A stretch of 64,000 bases of DNA from Adiantum capillus-veneris (Eukaryota; Streptophyta; Polypodiopsida; Polypodiales; Pteridaceae): assembly GCA_014529385.2 (NCBI GenBank), contig CM043960.1:35389396-35453395 (forward strand), in the 5' to 3' direction. The translations under genes were made by a program, and so were the position numbers. Below, in pieces: positions 1-10,820 of this stretch. The notes under the pieces are model-generated. The model saw only the letters and a program-made list of their open reading frames with translations. It did no database searches and had not been told where the DNA came from. Position 1 is the stretch's first letter; each line of letters starts with the position of its first letter.

Positions 1-2796
1 GTAGGCCGCTTCTTATTCAGTGCTTCATGTGCTTGCCATGTCGTTACCCGTGGTACAGGACAAAAGGTTGGGTCTTTTAGAAGTGGGGCAGGTGCTCTTG
101 TGAACAGAATCAGATATCCGAGCTTGTTCAACCAGCTCTTTCTCCGCTTGGGATGGACATCCTCTGTGCCTTCTGCCTGCATATCTTTATATAGTCTTTC
201 TTTTACCTGTAACAGCTCTACCTTGATCAAAGGATATGGCAATGATTGTTGATGCCATTGTGCATTGATTTGGTTGGGAGTGAGTTGAGTGACATTGATT
301 GAATGGATAATTCTCAACTCCCAATCCATCGCTGCTTTCCATTGTTCATCTGTCTCCTGGGAAACCCGCTCCTTGAGTGCATCTTCCTCAGCTTTGGAAA
401 GCTAGACCATGGGCACTTGTTCAACATCTGTGAGTGGTACGAAAAAATCTGCTTCTTCTTCTAGCCCTTTTGTTGGTTGTGTTTCCATCTCAGCAAAAGA
501 GACTGATGGAATTTCAATACTTGGTTGCTCAGAGGTACCAGATTCTTCTTGTGTCTCTGGTTGTCTCTCTTGTAGCAGCTAATTGACTCTCTTTAGCTCT
601 GTATATCTCCTTGAGCAGTTGCTCTTCTCGTTGTACCCACATCAGTGCAAGGTCTCTTCTTTGGGATTGCTCTAGCTTTAGATCCTTGTTCTTTTTTTCC
701 AATGCCTTATATACTTCATATGTATCTTTGATCGAGGCAACTACATGATTTTGCCTTATCTGTCGCAAAAAGGCTTCCTAATCATTGATCCTTTGCTCTG
801 AGTATTGTAGAGAAGCATTTGCTACGTCGAGCTGCACTTGGATCTTTTGTACTGACAAAGTCGTGGTTAGGAGTTCATTGGTTACCTTTGTCAGTTGTTG
901 GTCTTTGGTCCTCCATGCATCTGATAACTTTGTTAAAAGTTCTCCCAAGTCCTCCATTTCCTTTTGCTGCTTCTCTTTGGCCAGCTGGCGTTGTTCGGCT
1001 TCAGCTTTAAGCTCTTGGATTTGTCTTTGTAGATTGGAGATGAAATTCATCCTGTCATCTAATTCTCCTTGTAGAGCATTGATGACCATCTCCAGCTCTC
1101 TAGCCTTAGCACTATGGCTAAGTGTTGTTGTTTACATTTTCTCTATCATCTGCTGCATCTGCTTGGCATATTCATTTACTTGTAGGATGGCTTCGTCATT
1201 CGTCTCCCATGCTTCATGCTTTGTAAGCTGCCTAGATGTTTCAGCAATCTTTGTGTGTGGCTCCCTAGGTGGTGCTGTGGTGGCTGCTTGTGGTTGCAGC
1301 GGGGGTTGTTCTTCACCTTGAGGCGTTGCGGTTGCCTCGGTTGCTTTTTCTTCTTGAGGCTTCGTGGATACCTCGGATGTTTCTTGTTGGGTGGTCGTAG
1401 ATGGTGTGGCCTCTGTTTCGGTTGCTTTGGGCTGCTCAAAACTGGTTGCTTCCTGCGGTTCAGGCTCTCTTTCTTTGGCTTCCTCTCCCTCATTGGGTTT
1501 AACTGTTGGTGAAGGAGGAGGGCTTGGCATTGGGTGGTCTACCGGTTCTGTAGCGGGTGAGGTAGGCTTCGGAGACATTTTCTCCTAATCGTGTTGTGTC
1601 TCGCTTTGTGCAGTTGCCTCCGCTTGTGTTTGTTGCTCTGTTGTTTCTTCTCTTACTCTCCTCTCAGCTTCTTGAACTTCTTTTAACTTGAGGGCTTCTG
1701 CCTCTCCATACATCCGTAGGACCCCTTATCTCTTTTGGTACCCACCTTTCCGGGTCCTCACCTTCAGCTTGGTGGCTTCTTTCGTAAGTTTGTTTTTCTC
1801 TTTCAAACCTCACCTTTTTCTATTAAGGTTCCTCTTAGTGTGCAACTACAGCCTTCTTCTTCATCTCTTCAATCCTGGCTCTCCTCTCTTCATTGTCTGA
1901 GATCTCACTGCTATGAGCTTCGTGAGAGCTTTTTGCCAATTCTTCATCTGACTTGTAAACTCTCTTGGACAACCGTGTGGTTCTGGGAGAAGGCTGTGTA
2001 GACACAATCCACGTGTTCAGATCTGGGGCTGGCGGCAAATTGTCTGCCATGCCAATAGCATGGTATGCTATTCTTGTCAATACCTCAGGTGCCCCAGATA
2101 GGTGATCTTACCTTCTTTCTTGGTGCCCTTTAGTGTTGTCACCACATATTGTGCATGATCAATCGGTCGCCTAGTTGTCGACTTCAACACTTGGGTGAAT
2201 GTAGTTGCAACTACATGATTAGGGGTGGTGTACCGTGGCGGTCTCTTTGCTAGAAAGTGAAAGTGTTGATGATACAAACGTGTTGGTTCTTCTACTTGCC
2301 TTTGGATGAGGTCGACAAAAGTGCCTACTGTCTTTCTGTCTCGAGACCTCATTGTCATCCCTTCAGTAGGCAACTTCAGTGCCTGGGCCACAATTTCCTT
2401 TGTGATAACCACTTTCTACCCTTGTTGGTTAGTGATTTGGGCTAATCCATCTTCTTTAATTGTAGACAACAACTCATAGACTTTCTGGAAATCTCCGCCA
2501 CATGGTTCCTAGTCGTAGAAGTCCCTGAGTCCGAGCCTTCTGTTGACTTCTTTTGTGTCTGGCTTTGCCGCGACATCATAGATCTCTTTCTGTAGCAGTT
2601 GTAGCTCTGCTTGGTGTCCTTCTTCACTTTTAAACCTGCTAGTGAAAACTGTTGTATTGTTTTCCTCAAGCTGCTCTCTAGAGAAGTATGTTGCCTTGGT
2701 CGTCTTTACTGAACCTGGGTCCAGTTGGTAGGAAAGCAGCTCTCGCAGCTTCTCTTTTTGGGACACCCTCTTCTTGGCCTTCTCCGCAGCTTGCAT
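1..2796 (-). pseudogene. Large 3' ORF of element 1: unknown N-terminal domain, P/E/T-rich linker, coiled coil
   Basis: Open pieces starting at 2796, 2412, 1578, 1089 and 768 share one reading frame separated by a few single stop codons (for example near 2509, 2077, 1132 and 778). The piece at 1835-2080 and the part left of about 590 need frameshifts, and the frame then continues open to position 1 with one TAG near 403. Together this is a decayed protein of at least 900 residues. The N-terminal ~300 residues are mixed charged (motif KLPTEGM), loosely like plant transposon proteins of unknown function. Residues encoded around 1,132-1,700 are rich in Pro, Glu, Thr and Gln. The stretch encoded by 1,089-530 is heptad-like, rich in Gln, Glu, Lys and Leu. 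It sits after pol, the place of env-like ORFs in Athila-type elements, but I see no signal peptide or membrane segment. Function unknown. Confidence 0.6.
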
Positions 2797-4423
2797 TGCT
2801 CCTGTTAGGGGAAATCAGTGCCAAAGTTAGAAAATTTCTGCAATTTCCGCTCTGAAATGCCCTTGAGTCTGAATTGCTAGCAAATTGAGTCCAATTTGCT
2901 TCAAATCAATTTTGGAGCATGCATAGATGCATAAAAACATGTAAAGATCAAATCATAAAGTTCAAGCAAAAATTTGCAACAAAAGTAAATAATCACGATT
3001 ATTAACAGCTGGAAATTTGTTCCAATTTTTTACATTTTTGACATTGTAGGCTTGAAATATATAGCAATTAGATACTCTGAGTGAAGTGTGGGCTCATTTC
3101 AGTGCACAGTGTGGAAATGGTGTCAGATTTAGGCTTTCAATCTCTGAAACGGTAGATATAAAGGGATTTTGAGATTTTGAGATCCAAATTAGCTCAAATT
3201 TGGTCAGTGGGCTTGGGACATCATGTGCTTTGGTCCCATATGGTCAAAGTTACAATTTTCTGATAAGAAAGTAAATAATCGCGATTATTTACTTTTTCAT
3301 CAAAATGAACATTTTTTGGTGCAACTTGGTTCTAGGCTTGATGTAGACCCTTTGTATGAGATATGAGGTGAGTTGGATCTAAAAATGTGACTGATAACTC
3401 AAAAATTTGTTTGGAAAGACTTCTTAGTAATTTTTGACAATGTTTCAAGTTTTCCTTAATCATTTTGGCTCATACTTGAAATGTGGCATGTAATAGGTGT
3501 GTACAAATAATAGGTGAAGTGAAGGTACCACTTTCAAGCCAAAAAGTGTAAAAGTAAATAATCGTGATTATTTGCAATAGTCAACTTTTTTGCTAAACTT
3601 GACAAATTTTGATGTAAACATATTCAATACACCTAAAACAAGTCCTAAATTGAATTTGGTATAGTTTTGTCTTATCGGCATCACTTCGTGCTTTGTCGAC
3701 TTTGAAATCGCCGATTTTTGTGACTACATGGCATGCGGAGTTGGTTCGTCACTTTTGAAGCTATGGACTTGTCCCTACATAGTCCTAAAGCTACCCATCC
3801 AATTCTGGCCCATTTGGAGTCAGTTTGACTTCATATGTCAAATTTGACGCTTTGTAGTCTTCGAGCTAATTTTTGCTTTTCGAGAGCTTGCCTTGACTAT
3901 TTTTATGAAACCATCCATGTACATTGTGTATAGACCCAGTCTATAAGCTATCTGTGGAGTCAGAATCCAATTCTGGCATCTGACAAAAACCTAGCTTTTC
4001 TACTTGGGACCCCCTTCGACCCCTACCAAATGGTCATCTGGTGTTATAGAAGTGTTCTATTATATAGGGGCATGCTACAATTCAAGTCTCATCCGATTTG
4101 GTTGAGCTGACAGGACGCTATGGTCAATTTTTGGTCATGGGACTTCGTACACTGCTCGGTTTCTAGGGTTTTTTCCATGGGTTTAAACTAGCTATCGGAT
4201 CATTGATAAGCATAGAACTTACCCCTCATGTCTCATGTGAGATGGCGCTGTAAACGGGCGATTGTGGACTCCGAAAATCGCACGCGAAGAAGGTCGAGAG
4301 CTCTCTTCTCTAAGGGCGACTAGTGGAAATGAGGTGATTTTAAACTACCTTGGATATCTATACTCGGACTTCCCGAACCATTTTTTCCTAAATTTCTCTG
4401 TTAGTTCTACTAGGCCGTCAAAT
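2797..4423. other. Non-coding spacer of element 1 between the tail ORF and the 3' ORF
   Basis: AT-rich, without coding potential on either strand. It carries the first array of palindrome-centred repeats at 2984-3573. The rest, 3,600-4,400, shows no recognisable gene or clear repeat to me. Confidence 0.55.
2984..3573. repeat. Tandem ~284-bp repeats centred on an AT-rich palindrome (array A)
   Basis: Palindrome cores lie at about 2984, 3268 and 3551, spacing 284 and 283 bp. The middle core, 3268-3295, is a perfect 28-bp palindrome built around AAATAATCGCGATTATTT; the others carry CG to CA/TG changes. Flanking sequence is diverged but similar in places to array B at 21.1-22.0 kb and runs in the same orientation, so this is a degenerate tandem array, not chance palindromes. 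Confidence 0.8.
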
Positions 4424-4612
4424 CTATGTTAGGCTCAAAGAATTCCTCAATCGGATTCTTGTAGCTCGTTCTGCAAGAATTTGCGAAAGTAGGCCTTGGC
4501 CATCTAATTTAGGCTTCCCGCTTCCATCTGTCGATTTGATTGAAATTTTTTGTGCTTGTCCGCCTTGTCCTTTTATCTTCACCGTATCTTTACTTTTTCT
4601 ATCTGAGCTCAT
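4424..4612 (-). CDS. Small basic hypothetical ORF
   Basis: A 62-codon frame, rich in Lys, Ser and Gly, in the element 1 spacer. No recognised domain. It could be a chance frame or a remnant of the element's coding region; I cannot support a function. Confidence 0.2.
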   Translation of the reverse strand: MSSDRKSKDTVKIKGQGGQAQKISIKSTDGSGKPKLDGQGLLSQILAERATRIRLRNSLSLT

Positions 4613-4831
4613 TTGCTATTTATTATTAATTTTTGACCTATTTATTGAAGCAATCAAAGAAAATAACAAAATGCGCTAAAAAAACAAAGTGAAAATCCAA
4701 TAATTAATAAAATCCATTGAAAAGCACAATTTTATTGCTTTTTTGTGGATTTCTCTGTTTTTAAGTCCAATAACAAGAAAAATCATGAAAAATAAAAAAA
4801 AAGACCACTTTTGATGATTTTTGATAGTATA

Positions 4832-5151
4832 TACTCATCAGGGAGATGTTATCAGTTAAATTATCCATGTTGATGACTTGTTAATGGCATTACTAGGTAA
4901 TTTTATAAAAAATCACACGTTAACATCAAACTTTTTCCTACCTCTTCAAACATTGCCCTTAATTACTTAGTTCCCTTCCACCCCTCCTATTTACACTCAT
5001 CACGGAGATGTTATCAGTTAAATTTTCCATGTTGATGACTTGTTAATGGCATTACTAGGTAATTTTGTAAAAAATCACACATTAACATCAAACTTTTTCC
5101 TACCTCTTCAAACATTTCCCTTAATTACTTAGTTCCCTTCCACCCCTCCTA
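4832..5151. repeat. Two-copy tandem duplication, ~160-bp unit
   Basis: Copy 1 is about 4832-4990 and copy 2 about 4995-5151, offset 163 bp, nearly identical. Both begin near ACTCATCA and end in CCCTTCCACCCCTCCTA. It is non-coding and lies just downstream of the element 1 pol region on the minus strand. Confidence 0.85.
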
Positions 5152-5255
5152 GATGGCGTACTCCGGGATGATTGTGTGCATGGGTTGAACAATCATGTCT
5201 ATGCATAGCCTTGGTTGGCTCTACCATGCTTTGAAGCTCAATGCAGTTAAAACGA

Positions 5256-5921
5256 TTATGTTGGGTCTTGAGTAATTAACTCAAGGGTTTTTGATGTCGA
5301 GGTTTTCTTTTGTTGTCTTCCAAAGAGTAAATCTTGTAACAGGTGTGCTCTTTGCTGAATTGTACCATCAGAATGTTTTGGCACACTAATTTCCTGTGTT
5401 GTTGGTATCAACATTGATGGTTGTCGAACTTTTATCCGCGATTGACATCTCGGTTTGTCTTGGTCAGAATGTTGTGGTTGAGTTTGTTGAGACTTAACTC
5501 TCCATTGCTTTATCGGTTTTACAGTTGGCGGAGAAGATAAGTGCTCCTTTTTCTTCCAAATCCATTTTGTTTTAGGTTCCCTGCTTGAAGATGTTCTTCT
5601 TTGTGTTTTGAACCTTGGAACCATCTTTGGTACATTAGATGATGGTTTGGACAACCAAATTTGAATCGGCTTGTCCTTAGGCTGTGCTTTTGGTACCCAA
5701 ATTTTCATGACTCCTTGTAGCATTTGCTTGGTTATAGGATGGAGAAGATTGATTGCTTCATGGTCTGCTCTACTGGTAACCTCCTTTCCATTCCTCTTTG
5801 CTTGGTGCAATTGGAACAACGAGTTTTCCGCCTTTAGGTGATAGCTTGAGCTGATTGGTATCCCAATCTGGTACTGCCTTGTACGTCCACATCTATGAGA
5901 TTCCAAGAATCTTTGTCTCAT
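5256..5921 (-). pseudogene. Basic C-terminal extension downstream of the post-integrase retropepsin (element 1)
   Basis: A 221-codon frame starting inside the end of the retropepsin region but in a shifted frame. Beyond the protease overlap the product is strongly basic and rich in Pro, Gln, Ser and Trp, with motifs such as KIWVPKAQ and KWIWKKKEH. A related block follows the second retropepsin of element 2 (motif RWIPKR near 41,365 and KKEFSPP near 41,710), so it is probably a genuine conserved tail of this polyprotein lineage. No catalytic domain is seen; the charge suggests nucleic-acid binding (inference). Confidence 0.5.
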
Positions 5922-6244
5922 TCATGTGTTCATATGGTAAGCATACAAACTAATGAGGGCATGACATCCATGTACTATCACATTTAAGTGACTACTCCCA
6001 ATGTCGGTGTTGGGTTCTTGTTGCATCCTTTAATAGTCTCTATTCCTGCTGTCAAAGACTAACTTGTTGCTTTCTTGTACGTGGAATAACTGACTGCATT
6101 TACTTGAGCTCCTGTATCGACCAATGCATTTGTGCTATGATTGTTCAGTTGTACTTTGATGCGAAGGTCCATTCCATCTAGCCATTCATCATCTATTGAT
6201 AATGCATCCTTCTGTAATTCCCATAGTTGCTCAACTGGTTTCAA
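5800..6244 (-). pseudogene. Retropepsin-like aspartic protease located after integrase (element 1)
   Basis: The open piece at 6059-6244 carries an intact active-site motif VDTGAQVNAVS (DTG at 6110-6118), preceded by a short beta-strand-like segment (LRIKVQLNN). After a stop near 6056 and a frameshift, the downstream sequence has the second hallmark, ILGIS at 5896-5910, followed by WTYKAVPDWDT, as in LTR-element retropepsins. The first part shares one frame with the integrase pieces starting at 7420 and 6760, interrupted only by stops, so it was part of the same polyprotein. Normal Ty3/gypsy order places protease before RT; here it lies after integrase. Confidence 0.75.
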
Positions 6245-6340
6245 AGTGTTGATGGGAATAGGTAATTGTTGACTTTTGAGAGCAGCTTTTCTTTTGAGTA
6301 CTCAAAGACGAGCTTCCTCTTTGGCCTCATCAATAACCTG

Positions 6341-6760
6341 CTATCGTTTTATCTTTCTTTGCTTTGCTACATGCATCTTTTCTAGCAATTCATTGGTTAG
6401 TGGAAAATTGTACTTCTTTAAACGGCATCCACTAATCCAATTAGCCATTGGTTCTCCATCTAGGGTGGACAACTTAACTGCTCCACTTGGGGATATATCT
6501 TCAATGATAAACGGTCCATTTTCCTTTTTCCTAAACTTGGGAATGTGTTGCTTAAGGGAATAGACTAAAACTAAGTCCCCTTTTTTGAAGATTTTTGTAA
6601 TTAGATGGGAATCAAAAAACTGTTTTTGTTTCCACTTTTGTGCATAGATGTGAGCTGTAGCAGTTAGCCTTTGCTCATCAAGCTTTTCTAAATCTTCAAG
6701 TCTCTCTGACAATTCATGTCCAGTCCACTCAAGATCCTTAGCTACCCTTAGTGCCGGCAA
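6341..6760 (-). pseudogene. Integrase C-terminal region (element 1)
   Basis: A 139-codon piece in the same frame as the integrase core upstream. It contains the helical TAHIYAQKWKQKQFFD segment, then FKKGDLVLVYSLK and GPFIIEDISPSGAVKL, the small SH3-like barrel that follows the catalytic core in gypsy integrases. It ends with a basic tail leading, after two stop codons, into the retropepsin domain. No chromodomain follows. Confidence 0.85.
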
Positions 6761-6850
6761 TAGAAATTATATTTGCAATATGGCATCAAGACCATAAACA
6801 AGATTAAAGGGTGTAGCATTTAAAGCTATTTTGAATGAAACTCAATAAGC

Positions 6851-7500
6851 TCATAGAGCAGCATGGAGATTCATTTCCCAATCTGTCCTTCCTGAACTAA
6901 CCACTTTAGTCAATACCGAGCTAAGAATTTTATTCATATGCTCAGCTTGTCCATTTGCTTGTGGGTGATAGGGAGCCCATCTGTTATGGATGACCATAAA
7001 TTCATTAAGCAGATACTCGATTACCTCATTGAGGAAATGAGTTCCCCTATCACTGACAATTTCTATTGGCATTCCATATCTTGTGAACACATACTCATAC
7101 AAGAATGCGGCTATGGTTCTGGCATCATTCTTTTGAGATGCTTTAGCCTCGGCCCACTTGGTCAAATAGTCCGTAGCTACAATGATATATTGAGCTTGGG
7201 ATCTATAAGCAGGTGGTTGTACTGGCCCAACAAAGTCTATACCCCATTTTTCAAAAGCTCTAGCCCCCATCATTGGTCTTAATGGCATTCTATCTACACG
7301 GGTTGGCATTTTAGCTCGTTGACATGCATCACACTTTTGAACATATTCCTTGGCATCCGCAAAAAGTGTTGGCCACCATATTCCTGCCTTTAAGATTACT
7401 CTTGCGGTGGTCTCACTCAAAAAGTGACCTCCAACTAATCAACATGTGCTTGTTCTATAATGGGCATATATTCATCTTTATTTGCACAAAGACGCAGATG
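6851..7500 (-). pseudogene. Integrase zinc-binding and catalytic core (element 1)
   Basis: The zinc-binding H2C2 region starts around 7,440 (H..H, then CDACQRAK at about 7,320). The catalytic core follows with GIDFVGP, IVATDYLTKW, SDRGTHFLNEV and a YHPQANGQAE segment holding the catalytic Glu, that is, the D, D and E of the rve/DDE fold. The core piece 6851-7420 is open for 189 codons, then stops interrupt it before the C-terminal part. It belongs to the Ty3/gypsy polyprotein and would insert the element's cDNA into nuclear DNA. Confidence 0.92.
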
Positions 7501-7842
7501 TTGATCTTTTCCTCTCCGATACACTTGGTTTCCAATAAGAGCATAGCCTCTTGCTACTATTTCAATTGCTCTTTGACGGCGTTTACTCATATCCTCAGGA
7601 AATGTTCGTCTTGATAAGTAAGTAACTAGATAGTTACTCCACTTAGGAACAGGCGACATTTGGAACAATGTCACATGAGGTAAGTGTCCTGTCCAGTCTT
7701 CTTCTACGAATGGAGTTTCGTCTAAGGCATCTTCGTTGTCCGGCACTATAAGTTTTGGTTCTTTAGTTTCAAGGTGGGGTTCTACCACCACTTTGGATTT
7801 CTCTTTACTGGTTCCTACCATAATCTCTTCAGGTTTTACCAT
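7435..7842 (-). pseudogene. Linker between RNase H position and integrase (element 1)
   Basis: The C-terminal part matches the spacer that normally follows RNase H in gypsy polyproteins (PKWSNYLVTYL, then IGNQVYRRGKDQHLRLC and a segment ending in H before the zinc finger). The N-terminal part is acidic (VPDNEDALDETPF). RT and RNase H should lie just upstream but do not, so the join from gag-pol linker to this spacer marks the missing block. Confidence 0.7.
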
Positions 7843-7849
7843 ACCAAAT

Positions 7850-8443
7850 TTTGATAAGCTTCAAGCTTAGTTGCTTCCATATCTGGAGAAGGATAGTTTT
7901 TCCATTTGTTTTCCATGTTTTGGCCTACTTTAAGGCATCTCCTGTGCGAAAGCAATCGCTACCGCCTTGTTGAGATCCACGGGGTCGAGTACTTCGACAT
8001 CAAACTTGATGGTAAGCTTCCAAGGCTACGTGAATTGGCTCAAAAAATTTGTCTACCAAAATTGCTCCTCCAGATTTCACTATGGTTTCCTTGACTTCAT
8101 TTCCAGTTTCTTTCACTTTTTCCTTGAATAGTTTCTTTGCTTTCTCCTCGATCTCAGCCCTTTGTTTCTGTTTTCTCATCTCATACCTTTTGCTTTTACT
8201 TATTTTGGTCTTTTAAGAGAAAATTTTAGTATTCTTAGAATCATCAGAGGAGTTATGTTTCTTTTTCTTAGCCTGGGCTCTGGTGATTACCTTGATTGAA
8301 ACAATCAGTTCACTCTTGAATGAGCTACTAGATATCACTTGGATTACGTTCACTACTGTTTTTTCCTTGTTTAAAGGATTTTTTGGACTATCTGACGAGA
8401 AGTATCCTCCCTTTTTTGCAACATTGTATGCAATAAGCTTCAA
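7850..8443 (-). pseudogene. Gag-pol linker (element 1)
   Basis: The frame 8213-8443 and its continuation through stops to about 7,850 encode a Lys/Ser-rich segment with the RAQAKKKK motif, then a charged helical stretch (about 8,190-8,060). This resembles the linker between gag and protease in plant gypsy elements. No active-site D[TG]G is visible here, so the expected upstream protease is absent. Confidence 0.5.
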
Positions 8444-8483
8444 CTAGCTTAAGGTTCTTGTCAGACTCTGTGTATTCATTTTT

Positions 8484-9124
8484 CTAATGATCGTCTGCAC
8501 CAGAGTTGTGACAGTTTTCAGTTCTTGGCTTAATCATGGGTCTTACCATCGGAGGTCTAACACCTTGATTAGCTACATAGTACATCGGTGCCAGCTCCGA
8601 TGTAGTATAAGTCATAGGTTCTTCCATTGGTGGTGGATGTGAATTATACCAATCTCCTTCTACCATTATTGTAGATGGACTAGGCTCAGCATAGGGTGTA
8701 GCAGGCACTAGTGCTTGTTCATCTATGACTCCCTCTGAATGCATGTACTTTACAGGTACTACATTATGTCCAGGATATGGAGATTATTGACCCAACATGG
8801 GTTGAGGTCTTTCCATACCCATCGGTGGTCTTTGAACTGGGGTCATATTAGGCTAATATCTGTACATGGGTTATCCTTGTGGCCTCATAGGCACGTATTG
8901 AACATTTCCATCATACTTTGGTCGGTAATAGCACTCATTGGTCTCATGGTTGGTCCATTACCCTCAATTGCACACCATGTTTGCGGCCTAATTGGTTGTC
9001 CTTGTTGAGGTATCCCTAGCCCTGGTCCTCTCATAGGTGCTTTCTGCATGTTATTCATCATTTCCTTCATTCTTTTGAGCATGTCTTCTATGGTTGTAAG
9101 CGGTGGTGCAGCAACCGTTCCCAC
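8484..9124 (-). pseudogene. Gag C-terminal proline/methionine-rich region (element 1)
   Basis: Two open pieces (8885-9124 and 8484-8744) encode a Pro, Met, Gly and Gln-rich segment with a helical MLKRMKEMMNNMQK stretch, followed by PPPMEEPMTY. They lie directly downstream of the capsid-like domain. I do not see a clear CCHC zinc knuckle. Several stops split the region. Confidence 0.55.
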
Positions 9125-9208
9125 TTGTGTTGGTTTGGTGGATGTTGTTTTCTCACTTTGGTTATCCTTAGGGACATCTTCTTCATTGAAAATATCACAA
9201 TTGTCTCC

Positions 9209-10099
9209 TTAGTCAATAGCATCTGGAAAACACTCTTCTAGGGTTGCATGTTTCTTGCTATACAATATAGCATGAAGTTCTTTGTTTAGCAGACCCTCTA
9301 GAAACAATGATACTAGTCTTTCTTCTACAAGTATCTCTAGCTTTGGGCATCTTGCAATGTATTGCTTCATTCTAGTTGCACAATCCCTAACAGACTCGCC
9401 TTGTTTCTGTTTGAAGCTATAGATTTGAGCTACCGTACTATATTTGATCCCCGTTTTAGAACATGCAGCTACAAATCCTTGAGCTAATGTATTTAAGTCC
9501 ATGATTGACCTTGGTGAAATGTTTTGGAACCATGTCAGTGATTTTCCTTCTAATGTCATTCCAAATCCCTCGAACTGAGTATGAAAATCAAATATGCATT
9601 CTGCTCTTAGCACTTTCTTAAAGCTTGCTAAGTGGTCATATGAATCCCCAGATCCACTGTATTTTTTGATCCATTTCTGAAAATCAACTGGTCTGACACG
9701 TCTATTTGGTTCAACTCTCGGTCTCCTGGCAGTTGGTCCTGTTCCGAGTCCTTCAAACCAGTCTGTTGGAAATAGTGACTCGTGTAGCCCTCGACTGGCC
9801 TTAGTGTCACTTGGTTTTCTTCGTGATGAGGTGGTTTTTGGTTTCTTAAAATTACTCTCAAAAGATCTCTCACGGAGTTCTTCTCTTGGAATAGTTTTTG
9901 GTCCTTGGCCCAATATCCAATCCCTTATCCCTTGGTATTTGGTTTGTTCCACCTCCTTAGGAGTCATCATAACAAAGTTATTGTTATAACAATCCCTAAA
10001 CAGGTAGGTTGGTAGATCTGTTGAACCCTTGTCTTTGATTTTGAAGATATCAACGATCTTCATGGGTGTCAATTTGTAAGGTTTCCAATTTCTGAAACG
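9209..10099 (-). pseudogene. Retrotransposon gag capsid domain (element 1), 3' part of split gag
   Basis: Open for 287 codons from 10,072. A Retrotrans_gag-type core is seen: FGMTLEGKSLTWFQNI, then IYSFKQKQGESVRDC, MKQYIARCPKLE and FLEGLLNKELH. This is the capsid part of gag, which assembles the cytoplasmic particle. The frame continues upstream of the first ATG to the insertion junction at about 10,099 (RNWKPYKLTP) and resumes at 19,842 on the far side of the nested insertion, so this ATG is not the original start. Confidence 0.85.
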
Positions 10100-10549
10100 T
10101 TAGAAATTGTACAAAGCCTGATCAAATTAACTTGGTTGTTAAGAAAACACTGTAAAATGATAACTATGGTAAATATTGGTATTTTTGGAATCGTAACCAG
10201 AGCTTTAGTAGGGTTAGAATTTTTCAGAACCGAATTCCGATAAAATCTGGAAAAGTTACGGGCTCTGCAAGGTTACACTATGAATTTAATTAGTTAAGTA
10301 AAATTGTATGTTTCAATAATTATTACTGCTAAAGACATTTTATCCTAAGGTTCTAGAAATTACAGATATTTCCAAAATTAATCATTAAAAGTCAACAAAC
10401 TAGCAAAAAATCGATTCTGTGTATCTGGGGGGCTGTGTGGGGTAATGATGAACTTTCCCATACTAGATTTAGCAGCAGGGGGCGTTTTCGGAGCTGTAGG
10501 GCTTCTTGGGATGCAAGTTACTGCCATTTTCCAGTCTGTGAGTGCCCAG

Positions 10550-10560
10550 AAACCTATAAA
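10550..10560 (+). promoter_or_regulatory. LTR TATA box split by CACTA insertion
   Basis: Removing the CACTA element and one AAA copy restores AACCTATAAATATGACCC, a good TATA box. The sequence after it (17,480 on) would then be the transcribed R/U5 region. The transposon lies exactly in the TATA box. Confidence 0.5.
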
Positions 10561-10572
10561 CACTACAAGAGG
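10561..10572. repeat. CACTA terminal inverted repeat, left
   Basis: CACTACAAGAGG, a perfect match to the reverse complement of 17,465-17,476. Confidence 0.95.
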
Positions 10573-10585
10573 TTGTGTGCTCTTG

Positions 10586-10820
10586 TGACGCTGTTAGCGA
10601 CGGAAATACACTGGGTTTTTATAACCCCCGGCGTCGCTAAAACCGTCGCTACGAGCGTCGCTACGAGAGCGTCGCTATATGCGTCGCTACAAGCGTCTCT
10701 ATATAGAGACGCTCATAGCGACGCTCATAGCGACGGTTATAGCGACGGTTACACTGAAGACTATAGCGACGCTCATAGCGACGCTACAGAGCCATAAATA
10801 GCGACGGTTATAGCGACGCC
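10586..10820. repeat. CACTA subterminal repeat cluster, left
   Basis: More than ten direct and inverted copies of a GCGTCGCTA/TAGCGACGC motif, including the palindrome AGCGTCTCTATATAGAGACGCT near 10,692-10,713. In En/Spm such subterminal motifs bind the element's TNPA-type protein. Confidence 0.85.

Noticed and set aside
785-1588. Plus-strand frames (178, 98, 74 codons)
   Set aside because: Antisense shadows of the minus-strand P/E-rich and coiled-coil ORF; Cys/Ser-rich composition is typical of antisense.
1-2796. Envelope-like protein
   Set aside because: Position fits, but no signal peptide or transmembrane segment can be seen.
2984-3573. CRISPR-like regularly spaced palindromes
   Set aside because: Spacing is ~284 bp with similar, not unique, spacers; plant retroelement context. 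Tandem repeat, not CRISPR.
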